Positions 34,525-41,884 of a stretch of DNA of 64,000 nucleotides are shown here, piece after piece. Position 1 is the first letter of the stretch; every line of letters starts with the position of its first letter. Source of the DNA: Flavobacteriales bacterium (lineage in GTDB: Bacteria; Bacteroidota; Bacteroidia; Flavobacteriales; Flavobacteriaceae); the NCBI GenBank assembly GCA_020635875.1, contig JACJYY010000006.1:62001-126000 (forward strand), given 5' to 3'. Below the pieces are notes generated by a model. The model worked only from the letters and a program-made list of their open reading frames with translations, was not told the origin of the DNA and made no database searches. The position numbers and the translations under genes were made by a program.

Positions 34525-35949
34525 TTACTCAAAAAAGTCATCTTTAAATCCTATCAAATACAATTTTTCTTTGGCTCTGGTGATTGCGGTGTACAACCAT
34601 CTCACATAATCTTTATCAATTCCATTAGGTAAATAAGGTTGCTCTACAAAAACATTATTCCATTGTCCCCCTTGTGATTTGTGACAAGTCATGGCGTAGG
34701 AAAATTTAACCTGTAATGCATTAAAATGTGGATTGGCTTTAATTTTTAGAAGTTTCCTATACCCTGCTTCTCCCTCATAATCTTTCATTACTTCTTGATA
34801 TAACTGATTAGATTCTTCATAAGTCAGAGATGGTGACTCACTCATAATAGTATCAAGCAACAGCATCACCTCAAAAGGTTTCTGATTGGGATAATCCACC
34901 ATCCTTACTTTGGCGGAAGCAAAATTAAACCCGTACAATTCCTGTATCTTGAAAATTTCCAACACCTCAACAATATCTCCGTTGGCAATAAACCCAGCCT
35001 CTGCTGAAGGATTATCCTTGAGCCAAAAATAATTATTCTTGACTACCATCAAATAATCTCCCGTACTGAGTACACTGTCTTTGCTTAAAATTTTGGCTCG
35101 AATTTGTTGATTATACTGATTCGCTCTTTTATTAGACCTCAATATAATTGCTGTCTCCTCAACACCACTTCTCTCATATGATTCATTAATCGCGTTTTCT
35201 ATATCATAACCGTCGATTAACCGCACAATATCGTTAAACCCCTTAATCCTAAAACGAAACGAATCAACAAAATACTCCTCTAACTTTAAGCGCAATTGAG
35301 TGGCATTATACAAAATCCCTGATGCATCCGCTTGACGCATTACCTCGTCCAACTCGATGTGTCTCACTTCAAAACCATACTGCAAAGACAAAGACTCTTT
35401 ATCTAACGCTGGACTTGTTTCCAGATTAACTGGAGGCAATTGAGCTACATCACCTAAAAAGAGTAACTTACAATTTTTTCCTGACCCAACGTAATACACC
35501 AAATCATCCAACAACGAACCATTTTCATACATTTTACTATCTGAAAGTGCATCTGAAATCATTGAGGCTTCATCCACAATAAAAATGGCATTCTTATGTT
35601 TATTCGGTTGCAAAGTAAAGCTCACTCCTCCTCCTTTTTTCTTTCTTGGAAAATAAATCTTCTTGTGAATAGTAAAAGCCTCTCTATTAGAATAACTCGT
35701 AATTACCTTAGCCGCTCGCCCAGTTGGAGCTAATAATACCGCATTGCGATTAATCTTCCCCAATTGCCCCACTAAAGTCCCTATCAAAGTGGTCTTACCT
35801 GTCCCAGCATACCCTTTCAGAATAAAAACTTCCTTCTCTTGTGAATTAGAACAAAAATGAGCTATCTGCTGTAAAAAAACGGATTGCTTTTCGGTTAACT
35901 CAAAAGGAAAGTTATTTTCTAGTTCAGAATGAAACTGATGAGAATTCAT
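34525..35949 (-). CDS. RecD-like SF1 DNA helicase / AAA ATPase
   Basis: Superfamily 1 helicase resembling RecD2 and Dda-type exonuclease V alpha proteins. Walker A FILKGYAGTGKTTLIG (near residue 50), LLAPTGRAAKVI (motif Ia), IFIVDEASMIS (motif II), LLFLGDVAQLPPV (motif III), and motifs V/VI in YAMTCHKSQGGQW and VRWLYTAITRAKEKLYLIG. About 474 aa. The start at 35949 (MNSHQF) is favoured because a promoter at 35976-36004 would begin transcription near 35970, leaving almost no leader for the upstream in-frame ATG at 35964. RecB and RecC partners are absent, as for stand-alone RecD-like helicases in Bacteroidota. Confidence 0.88.
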   Translation of the reverse strand: MNSHQFHSELENNFPFELTEKQSVFLQQIAHFCSNSQEKEVFILKGYAGTGKTTLIGTLVGQLGKINRNAVLLAPTGRAAKVITSYSNREAFTIHKKIYFPRKKKGGGVSFTLQPNKHKNAIFIVDEASMISDALSDSKMYENGSLLDDLVYYVGSGKNCKLLFLGDVAQLPPVNLETSPALDKESLSLQYGFEVRHIELDEVMRQADASGILYNATQLRLKLEEYFVDSFRFRIKGFNDIVRLIDGYDIENAINESYERSGVEETAIILRSNKRANQYNQQIRAKILSKDSVLSTGDYLMVVKNNYFWLKDNPSAEAGFIANGDIVEVLEIFKIQELYGFNFASAKVRMVDYPNQKPFEVMLLLDTIMSESPSLTYEESNQLYQEVMKDYEGEAGYRKLLKIKANPHFNALQVKFSYAMTCHKSQGGQWNNVFVEQPYLPNGIDKDYVRWLYTAITRAKEKLYLIGFKDDFFE

Positions 35950-35975
35950 TGGTTTTCCATACATAAAATCTCCCC

Positions 35976-36004
35976 CAAAGATATAACTTTGAACGAGCTA
36001 CAAA
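35976..36004 (-). promoter_or_regulatory. Promoter of the RecD-like helicase gene
   Basis: Minus-strand TTTG (complement of 36001-36004), 17-bp spacer, then TATCTTTG (complement of 35976-35983), an exact TAnnTTTG. Confidence 0.6.
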
Positions 36005-36064
36005 GGCAAATCAAAATCATATTATTTTATAAAGGCAAAAACTTTCGTGATTAGAAAAAAAATG

Positions 36065-36072
36065 TAATTTTG
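36065..36072 (+). promoter_or_regulatory. Candidate -7 box of the 36.1-38.2 kb operon
   Basis: TAATTTTG matches TAnnTTTG 29 bp before the ATG at 36102; CTTTCG at 36042-36047 may be a weak upstream element. Confidence 0.45.
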
Positions 36073-36101
36073 TTACAGTTATAAATAATCTTTTACACAA
36101 A

Positions 36102-36863
36102 ATGGAATTATTACTATATCTTGTTGGAGTAGCTGCTCTAATTTTTGGTGGCGTTAAATTAGTAGACAAATTTGCAACACCTAGCACTAAGCTAATTTTC
36201 ACAGGGGTCTTTTGGGTTTTGACTTTCTTTTTAGTCTACCTTATTTTTAACGCCGTGAATGATCCAATCAAATTCGAAAAAATCAAACAAAAGCGTTACC
36301 AAGCTGCGGTTAACAAACTACAAGATATCAGAAAGGCGCAATTGGCACATAAAACTATTAAAGGATCGTATGCTGCTAACTTCAACGACTTGGTTTCCTT
36401 TATTGAAAATGAACAATTTGCCATAATTGAAAGAAAAGACACGTCTGTTATCGATGTTGAAAAAAATGCAACATTCAGAATTACTGTTGACGAAACTGGC
36501 ACAGGAGGCTATTTTAAAGATATTGTAATGCTTGACACCTTAGGCTTTGTTCCTGTAAAAGACTCTTTATTTAAAAACTCTACTCGATACAAAAACCTAA
36601 ATGAAGTCAAAACAGATGATTTTAAGGCCGATGTTGTGCTTGACGCCAAAATAATTGAAAAAAATGATCTTAAAATACCTGTTTTTGAAGCTAAAATCGC
36701 TAAGAAGAAAATCTTAAGAGGTTTATCTCCTGATTTAATTCAAAAAGAATTAAACATTAAAAAAAAGGTAGATGAAATCAATGGAGATCATGTTATTTTG
36801 GGATCTCTAGAAGAAATTAACACCAACGGAAACTGGCCGAAAAAGTACGGTGACAATGAGTAA
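36102..36863 (+). CDS. Conserved membrane protein of unknown function
   Basis: A 253-aa protein that I recognise only as a flavobacterial-type unknown. Two N-terminal membrane helices (LLLYLVGVAALIFGGVKLV, residues 3-21, and IFTGVFWVLTFFLVYLIF, about 32-50) are followed by a hydrophilic C-terminal domain rich in lysine, with AAVNKLQDIRKAQLAHKTIKGSYA, which resembles the pseudopilin-like region that precedes 'LQDIRKAQ' motifs in uncharacterised Bacteroidota proteins. The soluble part would face the periplasm or the cytosol depending on topology. Its stop overlaps the next gene (DUF3822) by 8 bp, so the two are probably translated together, with rsmD following. Confidence 0.7.
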   Translation: MELLLYLVGVAALIFGGVKLVDKFATPSTKLIFTGVFWVLTFFLVYLIFNAVNDPIKFEKIKQKRYQAAVNKLQDIRKAQLAHKTIKGSYAANFNDLVSFIENEQFAIIERKDTSVIDVEKNATFRITVDETGTGGYFKDIVMLDTLGFVPVKDSLFKNSTRYKNLNEVKTDDFKADVVLDAKIIEKNDLKIPVFEAKIAKKKILRGLSPDLIQKELNIKKKVDEINGDHVILGSLEEINTNGNWPKKYGDNE

Positions 36864-37665
36864 AAACATTGCCCTTAAAGAATATCAAAAATTGTCCATT
36901 CAAATATCTTTGAATGGACTTTCTTTTTATTCACAAGACACTATTCACAACACCACTTCCGATATTGAAACCTTTGATTTTTCAAAAAAAACAAGCAAAC
37001 CCTTAGGAGAACAATTAGAAAGTATTTTTTCTGATTCTGTTTTTACAAAAAACTACGATTCGGTAAACATTATACACGAAAATAGTCTTTTTTGCCCTGT
37101 TCCAACTCCACTATTTGACAAAGACAACATTTCTGAATACCTAAAATTCAGCACTAAAATATTACCCTTAGATCAATATAAAATTGATGTGATTCAAAAT
37201 CACAATATACATAACGTATATATTACGGATTCTGTTATTACAGAAAAATGCGACTCCTATTTTGAGGAATGCACACACACACACAGCTCGAGTATTTTAA
37301 TTTCTGTGCTACTAAACATTTCCAAAAACAGCTATGAAACACAGTTTTTTGTGCATGTTAAAAAAGAACACTTTGAAATTATCGTGATTAACAGAGGAAA
37401 ACTATTGTTAATCAACAGCTTTCAACACACCTGCAAGGAAGACTTCTTGTATTACACACTATTCGTCGCTGAACAACTAGGATTAAACCCTGAAAAATTT
37501 CAATTATACTTCTTTGGGGCTATCCGACCAGAAGATGAACTGCACTCCATTGCCTACAAATATGTTAGACACGTCTATCTACTTGACGAAAATAGTTGTA
37601 ATTCTAAAATGTTAGATTTAAAATACGGTGACTGTCTCAAACATTTCACCCTGATTAACTCATGA
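36856..37665 (+). CDS. DUF3822 family protein
   Basis: Cytosolic unknown of about 269 aa, assigned to DUF3822 from its sequence pattern (LSIQISLNGLSFYSQ at the start; SILISVLLNISKNSYETQFFVHVKKEHFEIIVI; LINSFQHTCKEDFLYYTLFVAEQLGL) and its characteristic place directly before rsmD in Bacteroidota. The pattern suggests an actin/ASKHA-like fold, but that is inference. The ATG at 36856 is chosen over the GTG at 36850. It overlaps the previous gene by 8 bp and rsmD by 4 bp (ATGA). A (CA)7 tract lies inside the gene. Confidence 0.8.
   Translation: MSKNIALKEYQKLSIQISLNGLSFYSQDTIHNTTSDIETFDFSKKTSKPLGEQLESIFSDSVFTKNYDSVNIIHENSLFCPVPTPLFDKDNISEYLKFSTKILPLDQYKIDVIQNHNIHNVYITDSVITEKCDSYFEECTHTHSSSILISVLLNISKNSYETQFFVHVKKEHFEIIVINRGKLLLINSFQHTCKEDFLYYTLFVAEQLGLNPEKFQLYFFGAIRPEDELHSIAYKYVRHVYLLDENSCNSKMLDLKYGDCLKHFTLINS
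37272..37285 (+). repeat. (CA)7 microsatellite inside the DUF3822 gene
   Basis: Seven CA units encode a Thr-His-Thr-His stretch. Slippage by one unit would shift the frame of DUF3822 and uncouple rsmD. Confidence 0.85.
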
Positions 37666-38210
37666 GAATAATATCAGGAACATTAAAAAGCAGGCGGATT
37701 ACTGCCCCAAAGAATTTACCTGTAAGACCAACCACTGACCTATCCAAAGAGTCTTTATTTAACATCCTAAATAACTTATATCATTTTCAGGGACTTGATG
37801 TGTTGGATTTATTTTCAGGCACAGGTAATATCAGTTACGAATTTGGATCAAGAGGTACCCAAAGTATTACTGCAGTAGATGCGGACTTTAAATGTTATAA
37901 ATTCATCGAACAAACGGCTAAAACACTTGAATTACCAATCCAAGCTATAAAATGTGATGTTTTCTCTTATTTAGAAAACAAAACCAAGCATCAATATGAT
38001 GTAATTTTTGCCGACCCTCCATACGATATGAAGCAAGAACAATTTGAACAACTTGTTCGTGTTGTATTCGAAAAAAACTTATTAACGGAAGACGGCATTC
38101 TTATTGTCGAACATTCAAAACACACTAAATTCCCACCATCTGAATATCTCTCATTCGAAAAGAAGTATGGAGGTTCAGTATTTTCATTTTTTGAACTCCC
38201 AAAAGAATAA
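37662..38210 (+). CDS. rsmD: 16S rRNA (guanine966-N2)-methyltransferase RsmD
   Basis: Methylates G966 of 16S rRNA in the 30S subunit. 182 aa with MRIISGTLKSRRITAPKN and VRPTTDLSKESLFNIL at the N-terminus, SAM motif I LDVLDLFSGTGNISYEFGSRG (near residues 45-62), motif II ITAVDADFKC and the base-flipping-type motif IV IFADPPYD (about 123-130). The start overlaps the stop of DUF3822 as ATGA, a sign of translational coupling. The stop abuts the 3' end of the convergent RNase P RNA gene. Confidence 0.96.
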   Translation: MRIISGTLKSRRITAPKNLPVRPTTDLSKESLFNILNNLYHFQGLDVLDLFSGTGNISYEFGSRGTQSITAVDADFKCYKFIEQTAKTLELPIQAIKCDVFSYLENKTKHQYDVIFADPPYDMKQEQFEQLVRVVFEKNLLTEDGILIVEHSKHTKFPPSEYLSFEKKYGGSVFSFFELPKE

Positions 38211-38520
38211 AAAAGCAGACCTATAAGCCGGGTTCTGTAATTTGATTACTCAAATTCTTTGTCATTTATCTAGACTTATGATTACTCATAAGTTCCATCT
38301 ACCTACCCCTCGACAACGAGCGAGAAACTCTTAACTATCGATATACATGGTATTTCATCACATAGAGTTTACCTGATTTCACTACAGCATTACCTGTACA
38401 TCCTTTCTGTTGCACTTGTCCTACCCAATTTGAGCGGTGGATGTTATCCACTATGTTTCTCTACGATGCCCGGACTTTCCTCTCTTTATCTTAAAGATAA
38501 ACAGCGACAAAGCGGTCTGC
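38211..38520 (-). ncRNA. rnpB: RNase P RNA, bacterial class A
   Basis: Catalytic RNA of RNase P, which trims tRNA 5' leaders. On the minus strand the 5' end GCAGACCGCTTTGTCGC is followed by the conserved GAGGAAAGTCCGGGC (complement near 38466-38481) and, at the 3' end, ACAGAACCCGGCTTATAGG (complement of 38221-38240), both universal P RNA signatures. The 3' GCAGACCTATAAG strand ends in a T run. About 310 nt. The upstream TACATTTG box predicts a start at about 38518-38520, agreeing with the 5' end. Confidence 0.95.
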
Positions 38521-38523
38521 ACG

Positions 38524-38531
38524 CAAATGTA
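38524..38531 (-). promoter_or_regulatory. rnpB -7 promoter box
   Basis: Minus-strand TACATTTG (exact TAnnTTTG) ends 4-6 bp before the RNase P RNA 5' end. No clear TTG is seen 17-20 bp further upstream. Confidence 0.55.
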
Positions 38532-38585
38532 TAACTATTAATCATTTTTTTTATATTTATGATATTTTTAACAAACTAGACAACC

Positions 38586-39137
38586 ATGAGAAAAATTATT
38601 ATCCTACTATTAATAACCTTCACAACTTCAATAAACTGCAATGCACAAAAAGGCAAACTAACCCCGTCAAAACAGCCAATTTCTAATCGATCAATCCTGA
38701 AAGACAATATAATAGCCTTAAAATCTGCTATTTATAGCATGAAAAATTACACCAAGAAATCATTTACCGAACCTTATCTTGCTTTGGCTTTTGATTACCA
38801 ATTTAAAGCGATTGAATTATATGAAGAAAAAAATTACGAATCATCCATATACCATGCCCTGAAATCCCGCATGTACGCTTTAATGGAAATTAAAAGAAAT
38901 AAAGGTCGTATTCAAGAAAATCACAGAGTAATGCCAGCCAAACTGTTCAAGTATTTCGAAAAAGAAGAATCCTTTTTTGTTCAACTCAAAGATGACTTAT
39001 ATAATTACGATACAGACAAGATGCCTTCGATAGATAAATACCTAGATAGCACTATGAAACTATCAACTACCAACCCAGACATACAAGATCAAACACTTAT
39101 AGACGAATTATTAGTAAAAAGTAATATCCCTTACTAA
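38586..39137 (+). CDS. Small secreted protein of unknown function
   Basis: 183 aa. A signal peptide (MRKIIILLLITFTTSINCNA, cleavage near NA-Q) is followed by a mostly helical mature part with ALAFDYQFKAIELYEEKNYESSIYHALKSR, which has TPR-like spacing of aromatic and small residues over about residues 60-95. The internal Cys in INCNAQ might suggest a lipobox but the spacing is poor. Not recognised as a named family. It is a single gene between rnpB and the tRNA, with no obvious partner. Confidence 0.65.
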   Translation: MRKIIILLLITFTTSINCNAQKGKLTPSKQPISNRSILKDNIIALKSAIYSMKNYTKKSFTEPYLALAFDYQFKAIELYEEKNYESSIYHALKSRMYALMEIKRNKGRIQENHRVMPAKLFKYFEKEESFFVQLKDDLYNYDTDKMPSIDKYLDSTMKLSTTNPDIQDQTLIDELLVKSNIPY

Positions 39138-39152
39138 AATTTGCTTCTTGCA

Positions 39153-39183
39153 TTTGGAAAAACACAACTTAATGTTATCTTTG
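39153..39183 (+). promoter_or_regulatory. tRNA-Met promoter
   Basis: TTTG (39153-39156), a 19-bp spacer, then TATCTTTG (39176-39183), an exact flavobacterial -33/-7 pair. Transcription would start about 25 bp before the tRNA. Confidence 0.8.
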
Positions 39184-39216
39184 CCCTCGATTTAACCACA
39201 ACGTTAAATATCTATT

Positions 39217-39290
39217 GGCGAGGTAGCTCAGGTGGTTAGAGCGCAGGATTCATAACCCTGAGGTCACGGGTTCAAATCCCGTCCTCGCTA
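39217..39290 (+). tRNA. tRNA-Met (CAT), elongator type
   Basis: 74-nt cloverleaf: acceptor GGCGAGG with CCTCGCT (G1-U72 wobble), D arm GCTCAGGTGGTTAGAGC, anticodon loop TTCATAA (anticodon CAT), T arm ACGGGTTCAAATCCCGT, discriminator A; CCA is not encoded. The anticodon stem reads CAGGA against CCCTG, leaving an A31-C39 mismatch next to the loop. It lacks the initiator's unpaired position 1-72 and three G-C pairs, so it is the elongator form. tRNA-Ile(CAT) modified to lysidine cannot be excluded by eye. Confidence 0.9.
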
Positions 39291-39298
39291 CAAATATC

Positions 39299-39334
39299 AA
39301 GACCGATTTACATCTTATGTAAATCGGTCTTTTT
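39299..39334 (+). terminator. Terminator after the tRNA
   Basis: AAGACCGATTTACAT (39299-39313) and its exact complement 39317-39331 flank a CTT loop, followed by a T run. Confidence 0.9.
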
Positions 39335-39370
39335 ATATCTTAAAATTAACTTAATAACTAAAATTAATAG

Positions 39371-39401
39371 TTGCTTTTCTCGTTTTGTAAAGTTAACTTT
39401 G
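39371..39401 (+). promoter_or_regulatory. Promoter of the zap operon
   Basis: TTG (39371-39373), a 20-bp spacer, then TAACTTTG (39394-39401), an exact TAnnTTTG. It predicts a leader of about 30 nt before the ATG at 39439. Confidence 0.65.
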
Positions 39402-39438
39402 CAATGTTATGTAGTGCAGAAACTACAGTTTTAGAAGT

Positions 39439-39720
39439 ATGACTGAAAGTATTGCTATACTCGAAAAAAACATTCAAAAACTCATTCAAAAGTTAGCCCA
39501 ACTTGAACATGAGAACAAAATGTTAAAAGAGCAAATAAATAGTACAGATCAGAAGGTATCCAATCAAAAATCAGAGATGGAAAATCTGAAAATTGAAATG
39601 GAATCACTAAGACTAGCCAATGCATTACTAGGCAGTGATGAAAATAAACGAGAAACGAAACTAAAGATAAATTTATTAATTAGAGAAATTGATTATTGCA
39701 TAGCAGAACTTTCGGAATAA
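39439..39720 (+). CDS. Small coiled-coil protein, ZapB-like by position
   Basis: A 93-aa, almost wholly heptad-repeat protein (IAILEKNIQKLIQKLAQLEHENKMLKEQI, then MENLKIEMESLRLANALLG), predicted as a single coiled coil. It ends 3 bp before zapA and shares its promoter. Size, coiled-coil nature and neighbour suggest a cell-division partner similar in role to ZapB, but sequence identity to proteobacterial ZapB is not claimed. The Z-ring link is inference from context. Confidence 0.7.
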   Translation: MTESIAILEKNIQKLIQKLAQLEHENKMLKEQINSTDQKVSNQKSEMENLKIEMESLRLANALLGSDENKRETKLKINLLIREIDYCIAELSE

Positions 39721-39723
39721 TAC

Positions 39724-40011
39724 ATGAGTGAAAAACTTAAAATCAAAATATCTATTGCAGACAGGATCTACCCTTTGACCATAGACCCCAAGCAAGAACA
39801 AGCACTTAGAGCGGCATCAAAAAAGATTGATGAAACCATCAAACAATTTGAAGAGAATTATGCCGTTCGAGATAAACAAGATGTTTTGGCCATGTGCGCT
39901 TTACAGTTTGCCTCACAATCTGAACAGACTGGTTTAAATACGCTCCATGAAAGTAAAGCTAACAAAGACAAGTTAGATGAATTAAATCGACTAATAGATA
40001 ATTTTATATAA
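39724..40011 (+). CDS. zapA: Cell division protein ZapA
   Basis: 95-aa FtsZ-associated protein that bundles protofilaments at the division ring. The N-terminal globular part (KLKIKISIADRIYPLTIDPKQEQALRAASKKID) is the ZapA pattern, followed by a helix and C-terminal coiled coil. It is in an operon with the coiled-coil gene upstream. The 6S RNA gene lies directly downstream, as ssrS lies after zapA in enterobacteria. Confidence 0.92.
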   Translation: MSEKLKIKISIADRIYPLTIDPKQEQALRAASKKIDETIKQFEENYAVRDKQDVLAMCALQFASQSEQTGLNTLHESKANKDKLDELNRLIDNFI

Positions 40012-40047
40012 AGTTTTATACACGTTCTTTTCATACAATTGTAAGAC

Positions 40048-40211
40048 ACTGCCTACAATAATTTAATATTGATAAACTCAACATAAATCGATTAAAATGG
40101 GTGAATCGTTACTACTAGAGCACGCTGTTTTTAAACAGATCCTCGAACAGTAAGCTAACCCAAAACCTGATTAACAAGAGTTTATTCAGATTATTATTGT
40201 AGGTTTTTTTT
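40048..40211 (+). ncRNA. ssrS: 6S RNA (6S-Flavo type)
   Basis: Structured non-coding RNA that would sequester RNA polymerase. The 5' arm CCTACAATAAT (40052-40062) pairs exactly with ATTATTGTAGG (40194-40204), followed by T7. Inside, ATAAACTC pairs with GAGTTTAT, and GGGT...GTTAC pairs with GTAA...ACCC, giving a long rod with a central bubble. The site between zapA and rny is the one I remember for flavobacterial 6S RNA. A -7-like TACAATTG at 40034-40041 predicts a start near 40048. Assignment is by structure and context, not by a covariance-model hit. Confidence 0.8.
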
Positions 40212-40241
40212 ATTTATTAATTTAAAAATTACTACCAGAAA

Positions 40242-41807
40242 ATGGGAGATAGTCTATTAAGTGTAATTGCAATAATTGTTGGAATAGTAATTGGTTTTGT
40301 TATTGCAAAAATTATTGAGAAGAGTAACGTTTCTAATTTGATTAAAAACGCAAAAAAAGAAGCCAGCTCGATTTTAAAAGATGCCGCTCACGAAGCGGAA
40401 TCGATAAAAAAGGAAAAAATCCTACAGGCAAAAGAACGTTTTATTGAAATGAAAGCAGAACATGAAAATGTTATACTTGCCAAAGACAAAAAAATCACCG
40501 AAGCTGAAAAAAGAACCAAAGACAAAGAATCTCAGGTGTCAAACGAGCTTTCAAAAAACAAAAAATTAAACCAAGAGCTTGAGGAAAAAATTGAAAAATT
40601 CAATAGCAAAATTGAATTTATAGAAAAGAAACAAGAAGAAATTGACCGCATCCATAAATCGCAAATAGAACAGCTTGAAAATATTTCTGGTTTATCAGCA
40701 GAAGATGCCAAAGCAGAACTTATTGAAACATTAAAAGAAGAGGCTAAAAGCGATGCGATGTCATTTATCCAAAACACCTTGGAAGAAGCAAAACTAACCG
40801 CTCAGCAAGATGCTCGTAAAATAATCATTAACACCATACAACGTGTAGGAACGGAAGAAGCAGTAGAAAACTGTGTTTCTGTCTTCAATATTGAATCTGA
40901 TGATGTAAAAGGAAGAATCATCGGACGAGAAGGACGAAACATTCGTGCATTCGAATCTGCTACTGGCGTAGAAGTAATTATTGATGACACACCAGAAGCC
41001 ATCATTTTATCTTGTTTTGATCCCGTACGTAGAGAGGTCGCTCGTCTATCACTCCACAAATTAGTAACAGATGGCAGAATCCATCCTGCCAGAATTGAGG
41101 AAGTAGTTCAAAAAACTCGTACGCAAATTGATACTGAAATCATTGAGATTGGTAAGCGTACTGTAATTGACTTAGGAATTCATGGTCTACATCCCGAGCT
41201 AATTAAAGTAATTGGTCGAATGAAATATCGTTCTTCTTACGGTCAAAACTTATTACAACACTCTAGAGAAGTAGCTAATCTGTGTGGTATAATGGCCGCA
41301 GAATTAGGCCTGAATGCCAAACTTGCTAAACGAGCAGGTCTACTCCACGATATTGGAAAAGTGCCAGAAACTGAAAGTGAATTACCTCACGCACTATTAG
41401 GTATGGAATGGGCGAAAAAATTCGGAGAAAAAGATGATGTTTGTAACGCCATCGGAGCACATCATGATGAGATTGAAATGAAATCTCTTTTGGCTCCAAT
41501 TGTACAAGTGTGTGATGCCATTTCAGGGGCAAGACCTGGTGCAAGACGTCAAGTATTAGACTCTTATATTCAAAGACTAAAAGACCTCGAAGACATTGCA
41601 TTTGGATACAAAGGAGTTAAAAATGCCTATGCCATTCAGGCAGGTAGAGAACTACGTGTGATTGTGGAAAGCGATAAAGTATCGGATGAAAAAGCAAATA
41701 ATCTTTCATTCGAAATTTCTCAAAAGATTCAAACCGACATGACTTATCCTGGACAGGTTAAAGTAACTGTAATTCGTGAAACACGAGCTGTTAATGTAGC
41801 GAAGTAA
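40242..41807 (+). CDS. rny: Ribonuclease Y
   Basis: Membrane-anchored endoribonuclease that starts mRNA decay. 521 aa: an N-terminal membrane helix (LLSVIAIIVGIVIGFVIAKI), a long coiled coil (about residues 30-200, rich in K and E), a KH RNA-binding domain (GRIIGREGRNIRAFESATGV near 225) and an HD phosphohydrolase domain with AGLLHDIGK and IGAHHDEIE. Start and length match the family. It is followed by a 50-nt inverted repeat. Confidence 0.97.
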   Translation: MGDSLLSVIAIIVGIVIGFVIAKIIEKSNVSNLIKNAKKEASSILKDAAHEAESIKKEKILQAKERFIEMKAEHENVILAKDKKITEAEKRTKDKESQVSNELSKNKKLNQELEEKIEKFNSKIEFIEKKQEEIDRIHKSQIEQLENISGLSAEDAKAELIETLKEEAKSDAMSFIQNTLEEAKLTAQQDARKIIINTIQRVGTEEAVENCVSVFNIESDDVKGRIIGREGRNIRAFESATGVEVIIDDTPEAIILSCFDPVRREVARLSLHKLVTDGRIHPARIEEVVQKTRTQIDTEIIEIGKRTVIDLGIHGLHPELIKVIGRMKYRSSYGQNLLQHSREVANLCGIMAAELGLNAKLAKRAGLLHDIGKVPETESELPHALLGMEWAKKFGEKDDVCNAIGAHHDEIEMKSLLAPIVQVCDAISGARPGARRQVLDSYIQRLKDLEDIAFGYKGVKNAYAIQAGRELRVIVESDKVSDEKANNLSFEISQKIQTDMTYPGQVKVTVIRETRAVNVAK

Positions 41808-41820
41808 TAGTTACTCTATA

Positions 41821-41870
41821 TAAAACACAAAAGCCTAATTATGATGTCATAATTAGGCTTTTGTGTTTTA
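41821..41870. terminator. 50-nt near-perfect inverted repeat, bidirectional terminator
   Basis: Arms of 24 nt (41821-41844 and 41847-41870) are exact complements with TG between them. The sequence lies between convergent rny and the polysaccharide locus and has T runs on both strands, so it should stop transcription from both sides. Confidence 0.9.
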
Positions 41871-41884
41871 ATACTATTTCGATT

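Noticed and set aside
39217..39290. Initiator tRNA-fMet
   Set aside because: The anticodon stem lacks the three G-C pairs of initiators and position 1-72 is paired (G-U).
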